DNA of 64,000 bases from Ciona savignyi. Lineage: Eukaryota > Chordata > Ascidiacea > Phlebobranchia > Cionidae. The translations under genes and the position numbers were made by a program. The notes beneath the pieces were generated by a model. The model had not been told where the DNA came from. It was given only the letters and a program-made list of their open reading frames with translations, and did no database searches. Positions 9,767 through 20,855 of the stretch are shown here, piece after piece; the first letter of the stretch is position 1; each line of letters opens with the position of its first letter. The DNA lies in NCBI GenBank assembly GCA_000149265.1, contig CH003028.1, positions 2,156,629 through 2,220,628 of the forward strand, given 5' to 3'.

Positions 9767-12700
9767 TTACGCCACTGCTTGTACTTCCTTTCTCTCCACA
9801 ACTTTCAAGAAGAGCGTCTCCTTCGGTTTCACACTTGTCTTAAAAGCAACCGCCAAAGGATGTTTCTGAAATGAAAATATTTTGAAACAAACGTTGGCAA
9901 CTTAGCTTTAACATCAGGGGCACTAGATAGGATAAAACTAAGGGGGTTAACACATGGGCAATCGTCAGATCACCTCTCGCCCATCGTCAGGTAATGAATA
10001 CAGTTTTTTGGGTATAGTTTTAAACCTCCAACCTTTCGGTTGAAAGGCGATTCACTAAACTGCCAGTTTAACCGGTCGGACTGAGTAAGAAATTTGCTAA
10101 GTATATTATGGGGATTCCCCAAGACGAGCAATTTTTAATAAAACAAACTAACCAGATCATATTAAACTAATTTTAATTACATTTCGATTAGTAATTCACT
10201 TAAGTGCATAAACCAATATACACAGTGTAAAATTTAAATAAAAAAAGATGAATAAACGACGGTGCAGAAAACACACCTGGTGGAAATTGCGAAACAATCT
10301 TATCAGATAAGTAATCGAAAGTCCTACATAAAACCTACCGGAGTATCGTCACAGACATCCAAGTCATACTTCATCAGGAGTTTAGCAAACGTGATTTTGA
10401 TCTCAAGAAGAGCGAATTTCATTCCAATACAGTTGCGGGGACCGGCTCCAAAAGGTTGATAAATCATCGGATCAATTTTGCTCATATCCTCCATACTGTG
10501 GGGAGCATGAAATAAAGGATAATATAGGATATTCATGTTTATCCCCTTGATGTGTTTTAACAACTGTAATTTTGCTTTTAAATGATTTCTAAGCACGTGA
10601 GAAATTAAACTTCAAACTTCTTTGCCCTGTAAACTTTATCTACAAAATATCAAACTGTCACTTCCTTACTTTTAAATAATGTCTAAGTAAATAACAAATT
10701 AAACATCAAACATCATTGATAACCCCATTAAACAATCCTCACCGATCTGGGTTAAAGGTCAATGGATCCTCCCAATATTCCTCATCCCTCATCATCCCAA
10801 ACGTCGGAACTAAGACTTGTACTCCTTTCGGGATGGTGATTCCGTTGATCGTGATGTCTTGCTCGCTGTATCTTGTGTTCCTTAAGGGAGGAAGAAGTTT
10901 TGGGACCAAAATGAGTTGAAATTAATCAGAATAATTATTACTATGTGTTTCAAGATATTCAATATTATTTTACCAAGGTAACCTTGAAAAAAATCTTTTA
11001 AGTATTTTAGAGTATTTTATTGATATTATTTTAGTCAAAATAAGTATTTTATTAAATAGCTGAATTGATATCGTATTTGATATAAAACGAGGAAGAATAC
11101 AGAACCAGCCACTGGCTCAGTATTTTGTGCTTGTGCTAGGAACTTCACAAGCAATTGCTAAACTAAAAGAGATATATATATCAAACTCAATGCATATATC
11201 ATATTGGGATAGGTTTTTCCGTCATTTGTCAGATCACCTCGCACATGTGTTGTATATTATGATGATTCACATGTTACCTTAATTTAGTTAGAACCCATTA
11301 ATCAACTGGGTTCAGGCAATGACTGTAAAGTGCCTTGTCCAAGTACACAACTGACTAGATAACAACATGTTTCGAACCTGTAACCTTTCGGTTGAAAGGC
11401 GTCCCACTAACCGGTTAAGTATAATTATGTGTTTCCCAAGCACTGGTATAAATAATATAGTCTATCAAATCTTCATGCACCAACTTACATTGGAGTGAGT
11501 GGATACAGTCGAATAGATTCGTTTAAACACTGGGTCATGTATTTTAAACTCTGGATAGCCTCATCTGTTAAGCCACCCTGAAAAATAGAAAATATGTAGC
11601 ATAGGTCAGAGATTCAGACTAAAGGTTTCGTAATTGAACCTGGGTGTCGGCTAGTCACTTTGGACACAAGGTGATTATATATTAAATATTAATTAACTGT
11701 GTTCACTTGTGTAAGGATTTTTCTTTTAGTTTGTTGAGCCCTCATTGATGTACAACTTATTAAATAATGCTTCTGTTTGCCTCACAGTTTCTAATTTCCA
11801 TTTAGATGTTGTTTTGCCATGAATGTAAACTTTCATTCCAACCATGTACTTGCATGGAATGATAAGAAATATAATTTGTGAAAGTTCTAGATGAACTGAC
11901 ATTTAACAATCGGTATCAAAAATAAGTTTAACCATCAGTATCCAGTGTTAAATCTCAACAAAAGTTTAACTCACGGGGATAAACATGACAATCCTATCAA
12001 TAACTAGTGAACTCACATGTTTATCTATGGCGGCTTGGGCTTCTTCACGAGCCTTTTGTTGAGCATCCTTGTTTAAAGCGAGGTTGTATGCGAGGAACAA
12101 CATGGCGTTGGACGTGTTTTCGTATCCTCCAAATATGAAAATCAAACTGTTTCCTTTAATCTCCACTCTTGTCATACCTGTGAGTGAAGAAATCTCATGA
12201 AATGATTTAGTAGGGTGGTGTTGTAACCAAACTTGATTTCATTCATAGCATTACGATGTCATATTATCAATTGTTTATTCACACATTACTAGTAATATTT
12301 TGAGGTTGCAATAGTATTGATAGCTTGTAGCAATTTTATTCAAAACAACCATCTGTATGTATAGTCCAGGAATATTTATGGGAAAGTCTGGTATCATTTG
12401 AATTACAGCGGACCTCCAGGTAGGAAGGTGGGATTTTCATGTTTATCCCTGTGAATGGGAAAACCAAGTGGGTTACCACACCTTTACAGTAATCGTCAGA
12501 TCACTTTGCACCCACCGTCGGGTTACCGGAGCTATTGCAGTGTGTTGTTGATTCAATTGTTCCTTTAATTTTTGTTAGAACCCATTAATCCACTGAATTT
12601 AGGCAATGTCTGTTAACTGCCTTGCCCAAGTACACAATCTACTTGCTAGCGACCTGTTCCAAACCTTAAACCTTTCGGTTGAAAGGTGTCGCACCAAACC

Positions 12701-15700
12701 ACCAGACTAACAGGTTGGACTAAGGTGTTGGTGGCATCGAATACATTTACTCAACTACCGGTGTGTTAGAACCATGAACTGGCGTGGCTACTACACAATG
12801 GGTGCCACCAACAATTTACCTTTTGTAGCCCCAGCATTGACTTCGTTTTCAGTGATTTCCGAATCGATTACATTCTGCAGCATATCCTGTGTGAAGATTC
12901 CTTAACATTAGTCCTGTAGGTTAACTATGGTGTGGGAACAACCAAGAGGTAATGGGATCGAAACCAACCAATTTGTAGTACCCTTGGGTAACTTAAATAC
13001 TTCGTAGTACCCTTGGGTAAGTAAACAATATTTAATCATAGCATATCCTGTGTATTAACATATGTTTATCTCGTTTAGTGTTAGAAGAACAAGCCGAATG
13101 TTGTTAAATCCCAGTTGATGCAGAAAAACTTGGCAATATCAACTTTGGCAAATGTATTTTAGGTTGCTTTGGGTCATATACTAAACTCACTTTAATATCT
13201 GTTACACACTTTAAAATAGTAACTGCGCAATTGTTATGTTATAATATCATTTGTTGTACATATTGTGTGGATCGAAAAACATTTGTTAAATTAAAATGGT
13301 TAAAAATCTTCTGAAATAATATTTAAAATAAATGTAAACATAAAAACCAGTCGCTTTAACCAATAAAATTTTTGTACCGAATGAACTGGTTGTGATTTCT
13401 TTTCTTCAATAACAGCGTCGATTAGTTTGTAGAAATAGTTGAGATATTTGGCAGGAAATAATGAATAGTTGAACTTCTCAGCAATCCATTCAGTCCATGG
13501 GAATAACACTGGTGATATGTGGCGATGGATGGTTTACTTTGATATTTAAGTTCACTAATTAATACTCACTGAAGATGAGCAAAAGTGGATTTTTCGTAAA
13601 CTCAAAGTTCGAAAGTCCCTTGGCCATTTGAACAATTTTTGGTTCAAGCCCACTTGGTTTCGACTGAAAAAATATACCTCTATAATTTCGGGAGAATAAG
13701 TAAGATGTCATTGCTAAAGACATTCTAAGGTTTAACATTTAGATTAAATAAATAAAGGTATTTTTTATTTATGCAAAACTAATGAAGCATCATTAACAAC
13801 ACCAAGCTACAAACTACACCAACATGAATCAAAAACAACAACAACAAGCTACAAACTAGATCAACATGCATTAACAACAAGCCACAAACTACATCAACAT
13901 AAAGCATCATCAACAAGAAGCTACAAACCTGTGAATCCACTTTAACCCCCAATGCAGATGAACAAATCGAGTCAAGTGACAGTTTGCCAAATACCCTGTT
14001 AAAGAAATAACGCGATCAATTCTTTAAATTTAACTGGCTGAGTTAAAAGCTGAATTAAAACGAATGCACTGCAGAAAATATTCAGAATAAGGCATGTCCA
14101 AATACCAAGCAAGGTTTAATGTACAAGCAGGTACAAAAACAAACAACTAAAATAATTAACCAGTAAATGTTATCCGATACACCACTATATACATAACCAT
14201 GAATTTAAGGTAAAGCTTAACTCACATCGAAGCATCAAATCTTCCATTTTCATCAGAATTGATTGTCCCGATATTACGAACAAATGTATCGGCGCATTCT
14301 TCCAATATCCCACTCATTTGCTTCAGTTTGGAGGAGGAAAATGTCGGGGACAAAGTATTCCTGGAGAACAAGAAGAAATTTGTTGAACTGTGAAGATAGC
14401 AAGGAAGATATCAACCTGATTCTTTTCCATTGGTCTCCTGTTACAGCTGTCAATCCGGTATTCATTTCTTTTCCCATTGACCTCTTTAAAATTTTCTTTA
14501 AAATAAAGAGTAAATTAACAAAATCCGATCTAGAGGTTCTCTAACCAACATAACAGAAAATAAACATCTAAAGATTATTCTGCATAAAATAATAACCAAG
14601 ATTATGGAAGACTAATCACATTTAGCAATTGACTCAGCGGTTCAATAGCTCGTTGGTTGGCAAATTTGACCCCAAAAGTTTAAGTTACCTGTCTATCCGG
14701 GAAGTTGGAAAACTCTTTGATAAAAACTTGTTTGATAATCTCTGTATCAGTGATTGTAATTGTTGGAGTGAGAAACTGATAGGATCTGATGATAAAACAG
14801 ATATCTTTGGTGTGAATAATTTTTGCACAAATAAATCGTAATATTTAAGTAATTTGAAATGACCTACCCATAAATAGGACCAAACTTCTTTTTAAAAATA
14901 GCATGACCGTCGAACATCTATTAAAAGAAATGAATTGAGGATCATATGAACTGATGTTAATTAATGTTGATTACGATAACAATAGAATGACATTAATAAA
15001 CATAAATGTAGCTTGTTTACAAGTGGAAACGCGGTAAACAGCGTCGCCGAACATGTTTAGTTGCTTTTGCTAAGTTAATTATGGGTCAAAAATGGGACAG
15101 ATATTGTTTTTGTCCGTTTTTTTTGTTTACTTCAAATTTAGTTGAACACAGGTGAGAAACACGAATGTATAATATTGGTGGTTGCTATTCCTTGATAACC
15201 CGCATCAAAAAAGGATAACACATAAAAGCATTTTCACAAAAGTATTATTTGCCACAAACAAGTTACCAGGTCTGGATTCTTCATCAACGGCATCAAATTC
15301 CCCATCCCCATCAATGTAGGGGGGTCGTGGGGAATATTCAAGTTGCTCAACACTTGCCATTTTTTGTGGATGTACAATCTACAAATAAGATTTCTATTGA
15401 AAAAACTGCCATAATATCAAAACTTTTTAATTTTCTCATGGTTTTAAAGTTTAGAAACTAATGTAAACATCATCAGGGTGATATATTTGTTATATTATTA
15501 TAAGTAGCATAGTTACATTCCAGTATGGAAAGTACTTCAGCTGCACACTCGAGTTTTTTTATTGCCCTGCAGCCTTGCACACTTGGGTAATTTCACATAC
15601 GCTCGCGAACAGGTGATTGTTTCTTTATACTGAGCGTACGCTCGGGAGCCAGCTTATATGAGAAACAAACCATCGGTGCGCCGGTCGTGAGGGTGTGTGT

Positions 15701-16112
15701 TGACCCGGTTAAAACATAAACATTGTATAACTTCCAACAAACCTGTAATTTACTGTCAGTCCTTTTTTGTGATGTAGCCTACCCTATGTTATGTAGATAG
15801 ATATGTTAGCTGACGGATACAATAGATAGAATAATAGGTATGTTTAAGATTTAGACAAAACAGTAATAAAAATGATATTGTATGCACACTTGGAAGTGTG
15901 CACTTTTGGACGTTTGCACACTGCACACTTAAATATTTAGTGCATGCACACTCCAGATCTCGGTGAAAAGTGACATACTTTCCATACGGGGTTACAATGA
16001 CTTTGTGTAGTATGGTTGGAAATGTCAAACATTCAACCAACCTTATTAATATGAGTGAAGTTATGATTAGGATCCAAGTCTCCAATGAGAGAATATCCAA
16101 CGGGGTAATCAT
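9767..16112 (-). CDS. Cytochrome P450, CYP3 family type, complete (15 exons, 511 aa)
   Basis: Exons in gene order: 16112-16042, 15378-15267, 14917-14868, 14785-14689, 14483-14416, 14360-14226, 13995-13929, 13663-13570, 13508-13378, 12886-12820, 12177-12017, 11577-11489, 10880-10743, 10495-10339 and 9865-9767. All phases agree (1536 nt with stop). Residues about 8-23 form the N-terminal ER anchor (LETWILIITSLILI). GDQWKRIRNTLSPTFSSSKL is the CYP3 C-helix region. The I-helix reads FIFGGYENTSNAM (about 311-323), the K-helix ESIR (371-374), and the haem loop FGAGPRNCIGMKFA with Cys about 449. Family knowledge: ER-bound monooxygenases that use NADPH-cytochrome P450 reductase on steroids, xenobiotics and lipids. 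CYP3 (rather than CYP5 or other clan 3) rests on overall similarity to CYP3A. A MITE sits in intron 1. Intron 7 starts with a tandem repeat of the donor, and the 3' end runs into a minisatellite. Start chosen at the ATG before the anchor helix. Confidence 0.94.
9926..10085 (-). repeat. Truncated SINE-A copy in the last CYP3 intron
   Basis: Reversed tail remnant (gataggataaaa), the CACATGGGCAATCGTCAGAT block and the reversed head (CCAACCTTTCGGTTGAAAGG...). The middle is deleted. Same orientation as the gene. Confidence 0.75.
10511..10550 (-). repeat. SINE-A tail remnant next to the CYP3 exon 14 acceptor
   Basis: On the gene strand it reads GGGGATAAACATGAATATCC then tattatcc, and ends about 15 bases before the acceptor cag at 10498-10496. 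Only the 3' end of the element remains, in sense with the gene. Confidence 0.65.
11207..11425 (-). repeat. SINE-A copy in CYP3 intron 12
   Basis: Degraded tail and body, then the well-kept reversed block TTAGAACCCATTAATCAACTG...GGTTCAGGCAATG and the reversed head ACCTTTCGGTTGAAAGGCG. In the intron between exons 12 and 13. Confidence 0.75.
11969..12000 (+). repeat. SINE-A tail remnant close to the CYP3 exon 11 donor
   Basis: CACGGGGATAAACATGACAA followed by tcctatc, the 3' end of SINE-A, antisense to the gene and about 15 bases inside the intron from the exon 11 donor. Confidence 0.5.
12413..12725 (-). repeat. SINE-A copy in CYP3 intron 10
   Basis: Nearly full length: degraded reversed tail, ATTTTCATGTTTATCCCTGT, the CCGTCGGGTTACCGGAGCTA block and the reversed head ending CCAGACTAACAGGTTGGAC. 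Confidence 0.82.
13795..13928. repeat. Tandem repeat that begins at the CYP3 exon 7 splice donor
   Basis: On the gene strand the intron opens GTTTGTAGCTTCTTGTTGAT, and three more copies beginning GTTTGTAGCTTG or GTTTGTGGCTTG follow at spacings of about 33-42 bp. Each copy repeats the donor-like GTTTGT, with GTTGATGTA-like ends. Confidence 0.75.
15523..15987. mobile_element. MITE (GTATGGAAAGTA ends) in CYP3 intron 1
   Basis: GTATGGAAAGTAC at the left end is mirrored by ...TACTTTCCATAC at the right. Inner GCACACTCGAG and GCACACTCCAGATCTCGG are also mirrored. TTACA lies close outside both ends (15513-15517, 15992-15996) and may be a 5-bp target duplication. A second copy starts about 1 kb further on. 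Confidence 0.7.
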
Positions 16113-16409
16113 CTTTATAGGAAATGTTAAAATTTATACAACAATAAAATACCTGGCTCTTTAAATCTGGAAAATAATTTCGTAAATAGCACTATGGTTA
16201 AAATGAAGCAGCACAGAAATTCAAAAGAATGTTATCAATCAAGGGGAAACCCTTAAGCCAGCTACTATTTTTCACTTTTAAATTCCTTCCACATCTTAAT
16301 CAAGGCAATAAGCATAAAAAAGCATCATCAAGTTGTTGCATTATATATATCATACAACATTGTTATTTCTTTTAGTCGTTCTGTCCATATCTTTTGCAGA
16401 TCTTGGATA

Positions 16410-16543
16410 NNNNNNNNNNNNNNNNNNNNNNNNNNNNNNNNNNNNNNNNNNNNNNNNNNNNNNNNNNNNNNNNNNNNNNNNNNNNNNNNNNNNNNNNNNN
16501 NNNNNNNNNNNNNNNNNNNNNNNNNNNNNNNNNNNNNNNNNNN
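16410..16543. other. Assembly gap (134 N)
   Basis: A run of N. It stops at AAGTACGGCAGCTGCACACT, which is almost exactly where a second copy of the MITE begins, so the gap probably reflects trouble assembling the repeat. Confidence 0.95.
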
Positions 16544-16894
16544 AAGTACGGCAGCTGCACACTCGAGTTTTTTTCCCTGCGTCTTGGGTAATTTCACACA
16601 CGCTCGCGAACTGGCAGTATAAACATCGTATAATTTCCAACAAACCTGTAAACCTACCTCTGGACCTCGGGTAATTTACTGTCAGTACGTTTTTTGTTAC
16701 GTAGATAGATATGTTAGCTCATGGACACGATAGATTTAGGATAGAATAATATGTTTGTTTAAGTTTTTTACAAAATAGTAATAAAAAGAAGATTTTGTGC
16801 ACACTTGAAGTGTGCACTCTTGGACGTTTGCACACTTAAATATTTGGCGTGTGCACACTCGAGATCTCGGCAAAAATTGACGTACTTTCCATAC
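16537..16894. mobile_element. Second copy of the GTATGGAAAGTA MITE, 5' end inside the gap
   Basis: It follows the copy at 15523-15987 with small deletions and many substitutions: the same GCAGCTGCACACTCGAG start, the TGTGCACACTTGAAGTGTGC palindrome and the ACGTACTTTCCATAC end. The first bases are hidden in the gap. Confidence 0.7.
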
Positions 16895-17529
16895 AGGCCA
16901 CATTGTAACCCACGAATGTCGTTAATAAACAGCAAAACTGGAGTCTGGAAGAACAAATTCATTCGCGAATTCCTTATGTTCCTTTACTGTAAGGGTAGAA
17001 TCTGACATTTAAATAAACGTACGAATACCTACAGTTACTAATTGCAATGTCACCAGCATTTTGCAGACGAACAATAACAGACAGCACCAATATATAAACA
17101 TGAGTAAAAGGGGATTTCCCGTGATGCGAGTGTTGCCTTTCATTTTTCGTAACGGATTTTGTTTTTTTCTAATTTTAATGACAATATAAATATTAAAAAA
17201 ATTATAAATGTGACGTAACTTGATTGTGATTTGGTGTCAAGAAACTCGTGAAAAGCAAATATAAACGTGCCTGCTTCACTCCCACACGGAAGTATTACTA
17301 AATATGTAGTGTGCTAAGCAGGATAATATCGTGAACCCAAAAATATCAGTTCATTACATCATTGTTAATAAATTGCCCAGCCATTGCACCATGTTTACCA
17401 AGCACATAGTAAGTAATTATAGCAAATGCTGGAAAGATAATTTCCAAATATAGCGATTTTTAATGTTTCTTAAAGTGTTTATTGCAACTGGTAAACCATT
17501 TAAGAAAAATCAATAAAGTTGATTCTTTA

Positions 17530-19275
17530 TTGCAATTAGACACCCGTCACTATCATTTTCTCACTACAACTCTCAACCACACGGCAACAATCGTGTCACC
17601 GAGCAACTATATCTCCAAGGTGTGTGTGTGGAGTACCGATGTAGAACACAATTTTTAATTCCTTTTTGTAACAAGTCCCTATCCCAACAATCCCTAAAAT
17701 ACATAGGCCCAAAGTTTTGGCAACTACTACCCAACAACATTCGTGAGATTAAATCGCTCAAAAAGTTTACCAAAGCTGTCAAACAACACCTCTTGGAAGA
17801 CCCTCATCCGCTTCCCTAGTTCTACTAATATTTACCCCAAATAATTTTTTTTTAAATTTTTTTTTTATTATTTTTTTATTTATTCATTTATTTTTATTTT
17901 TTTTATGATAAATCCCCTTTGTAAGTTTAAATTTCATTTACTCCTTGCACAAATAAATTCCTAATAATCTGCTTTACCTTTTCTATCCCTTTGCATATAT
18001 TGATACCTGCATGCATTTCTTTTCACTTGTTTTCACACGTTGATTTCCCTATTAAAATCACATGCATGAAGTTTCCAGATTTTGTTCTTTTTAAATTATA
18101 ATCACCACATTAAAACACAGTCTTGACTTCCTTTGCATGTTAACAATATTGATTTGTTTACACAAACACAAGTGTTATTTATGGGTGATGTTTTATTACA
18201 GTATTCTCTGTTACTTGGTAAGCCGATGGCACATTTGGTTTTTCTGTGAAATAGTTTTTGCCGGCCCTAACAGAGCTCTGTATTTTATAACTTATCACTT
18301 TAGTCTTTTTATTTGTTTTCGGTTTTTATAATATTTTTCACCACCCAATTGCACACTACCCTGTTTCCTAACCTGTCTTTATTTCTATCTATTTTTCGAT
18401 TTCTTTACTGTCTTGTAGTATTTTTACAACTATACTGCCAAGACACTATTGTTCCAGATACTCGGACACCGAAATTTCATCTACGAGGAGAAGGTCGTCC
18501 GGTTTTCTTGCGTGGCTCCTCCTCCTCCTCAAATTTACTATTCGAGAGTTGGCGGTGTGTTCTCCAGAAAAAGATGCCGATCAATATTAAACTAATATGT
18601 CACAACTAATCTGCTTTAATACAATCGGATCCTTGCTGTAGTCTTTAGTATTTTTCACTTGCTAGCAACCCTTTTTTGGCTTGCTATTTATTTATTTATT
18701 TAATTTTTCTTATTTATTATTTTATTTGTTTAAACATTTTGTTTGTTTTGTGTTGTTTTGCGCTTTTTTGTTATTTATGGTGCACTAGTGTAGTGCTCCT
18801 CTTTTCGCACTCCTACATAAGTGCTCTAATGCATTAGTGTTATGCAATCTGTGTGCTAAATGTGAATATTTAATGTAAATATGCCCCGGTAAGTGTGCTT
18901 GAAACAAATAGTGTCATCTGACATTAGTGGAATTTCATTTTAGGGGTTTTTTCTTTTTCCACTCTGGTCCACGCTTTCGGGCCACACCTTCTCCTAAAGC
19001 CGGCTCCCCCACAGTACTGGTCGCGCTTTACCGCACACTTTTCTTCAGGGCTTTATATCGTTTGATCCTAATTAAATTTGGATTTGTTCGTTTGCCTAGG
19101 TTTGGCGGCCGCGTCCGCTATATTTATTACATTATATCCCTATTTTTTTTAATGACGTGTTTTAACGACTGTTCGTTTTGCCGTCTTTTCCCGTTCCTGT
19201 GTCGAGATTATATTCGTTTGCCATTTTTAAAAAAACTGGGGCAAAAAATGAATAAACTAAACTAAACTAAAACAC
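17530..19275 (+). mobile_element. 3' end of a LINE (non-LTR retrotransposon): reverse transcriptase C-terminus plus 3'UTR
   Basis: 17538-17819 encodes the ending typical of CR1/L2-like LINE ORF2: FSHYNSQPHGNN, then QQSLKYIGPKFWQLLPNNIR and a lysine-rich FTKAVKQHLL tail before a stop. About 1.4 kb of T-rich 3'UTR follows, with the block ATGACGTGTTTTAACGACTG near 19152, ending in AATAAACTAAACTAAACTAA. The 5' part of the element is absent, as is usual for 5'-truncated insertions. The clade is tentative. Confidence 0.8.
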
Positions 19276-20330
19276 AAATCGAAGTTTCGTTCGACCTTCA
19301 TTCACAACTGTGTTTTTGACCAGGATAGTCAACCCTGTTCTTGTCCGATGGATTCTAACGAAGCAAAAACACCGACGGGGCGTTTTATTTATATGTGTCA
19401 TTATGATGATTGTCCTGAAAACAGGGAAACAAATCGAGTGGATGCCAAAGTCGCCGTGATGGTGACTTTATTTCTTGCTTGGATTCTTGTCAATTTTGTT
19501 TTGTTCCGAAGGAATCTGTGATGATTCCATCGATTTATCCCACTTACATCTATCTTTTCATGGGGTCTTTCTTTCCCATTACACGTCCGTTGGGGGCATG
19601 AATAACAAATAATAAAATAAGATATTCATGTTTTCCCAGTGAATAGAAAAACCAAGGGGTTAACACACGGGTAATCGTTATAATATCTCACGCCCACCGT
19701 CGCGTTACCGGAGCTATTTCAGCTACACTTTCCTTCAATTTAAAAGAACCCATTAATCCGCTGAATTCAGGCAATGTCTTTTAAGTGCCTTGCCCAAGGA
19801 CACAACCGACGAGCTAGCGACCAGTTTCAGCCACCAGACTTATAGTTTGCTTTGGTCCTTTTATTTTACAATAAAAAACAAGGGAATTATGCTATCAGAA
19901 AAATGTAAATAAGAGGGCAATTGTCAGCATTTTTGGCTTTATCGCCGGTATCTCCGTATTGAAACCGAATATTTACTTCAAATTACTAACCAAGTAAGAA
20001 AGAGTTTTTGAAATGGAGCTGACAAATAAATAAGTATTCGGTATACAAAAAGTAAAACAAAAGAGAGTACACATATGTGGATCCCATTTTTACTGCTGAA
20101 TTAAAAAAATAGCGTTTTACACGCATGACCACTTCTATAGAAATGTCAGATTCATCTACTTTACGCATGATTAGTTCTGTTACATGCAGACTTTGTTTAC
20201 AAGATGAATTGTCGCTTTTATTTTTAATGTTTATAAAATTTCTTTGAAGGCAATTTAATATGCATGTTGTTGTGGGTGTACATATTATCGGGGGCAACTT
20301 ATGAAGGAAAAGTGAGTAGTAGGAAAAGTG
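19276..20330. other. Intergenic sequence between the LINE and the hAT element
   Basis: Apart from the SINE-A copy near 19.7 kb I see nothing coding. Reverse-strand ORF 20336-19986 has no recognisable feature and no splice context. Confidence 0.4.
19612..19845 (-). repeat. SINE-A copy, head-truncated
   Basis: ATAAGATATTCATGTTTTCCC, then CCACCGTCGCGTTACCGGAG, AACCCATTAATCCGCTGAAT and part of the reversed head up to GCCACCAGAC. Confidence 0.8.
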
Positions 20331-20338
20331 CACCATTA

Positions 20339-20633
20339 CCCTATTGGAAAGTTCGTTTTCTGTGCGCCGGATTTTTGTGCCAACATTTTTTAACCTAAAT
20401 TTTGCGCCACGCCAGTAATACTAATTTGCGCCACCATAAACAAAGTTGCATAATTTTTAATTAAAACTTTGAAATATAAAGCTTAAAGTGTCAAAAATAC
20501 TGACATAAATGAAAGAAAGTGTAATCACGCCACGCCAGCATGATTTTTGGAGTTTTCTGCGCCAATACCCGAAAAAGTAGTCAGTGCGCCACGCCAGATA
20601 TATCCGGCGCATCATACGAACTTTTCAGTAGGG
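20339..20633. mobile_element. hAT-type non-autonomous element with perfect 8-bp target duplication
   Basis: 295 bp flanked by CACCATTA on both sides (20331-20338 and 20634-20641). Ends CCCTATTGGAAAGTTCGT and, reversed, CCCTACTGAAAAGTTCGT, followed by matching TGCGCCGGA. Repeated TTGCGCCACGCCAG-like motifs inside. No coding capacity. 8-bp duplications are characteristic of hAT; the superfamily is inferred from that. Confidence 0.85.
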
Positions 20634-20641
20634 CACCATTA

Positions 20642-20795
20642 CATGAAGGTTAAGAGTATAAGGTTGGTGTAGGGGCTGGGGTTAAAGTTAGTGTTAGATT
20701 TGGGGTGGAAATTTAATTTTGAGACAGGGTTAAAATTAATTTCCCAGAGCAATTTCCATTCTCCCCTCTTACCCTTCTTTTACTGTAACCTACTT
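20642..20795. mobile_element. Degraded fold-back MITE (GGGAAACTGC family)
   Basis: Contains the family interior GGGTTAAAATTAATTTCCCAGAGC and the CTCCCCTCTTACCCTTCTTT arm. The left arm is weak. It lies between the hAT element and the SRD5A1 start. Confidence 0.4.
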
Positions 20796-20855
20796 ACAAT
20801 AATAACCAACCAATTTCTGAAGGTATACATACTGAAAAAACACTAAAGAAGCAGT

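Larger units (their letters stand above)
16113..17529. other. Upstream region of the CYP3 gene
   Basis: Contains the presumed CYP3 promoter, an N gap, the second GTATGGAAAGTA MITE and then unique AT-rich sequence. No supported exon or clear core promoter motif. Confidence 0.4.

Noticed and set aside
14274-14477. Reverse-strand ORF MGKEMNTGLTAVTGDQ... as a stand-alone gene
   Set aside because: Its first part is CYP3 exon 5 and the rest is intron read-through into another frame.
18313-18609. 98-aa ORF and the 112-aa ORF at 18927-19265
   Set aside because: Both lie in the LINE 3'UTR and have no protein features.
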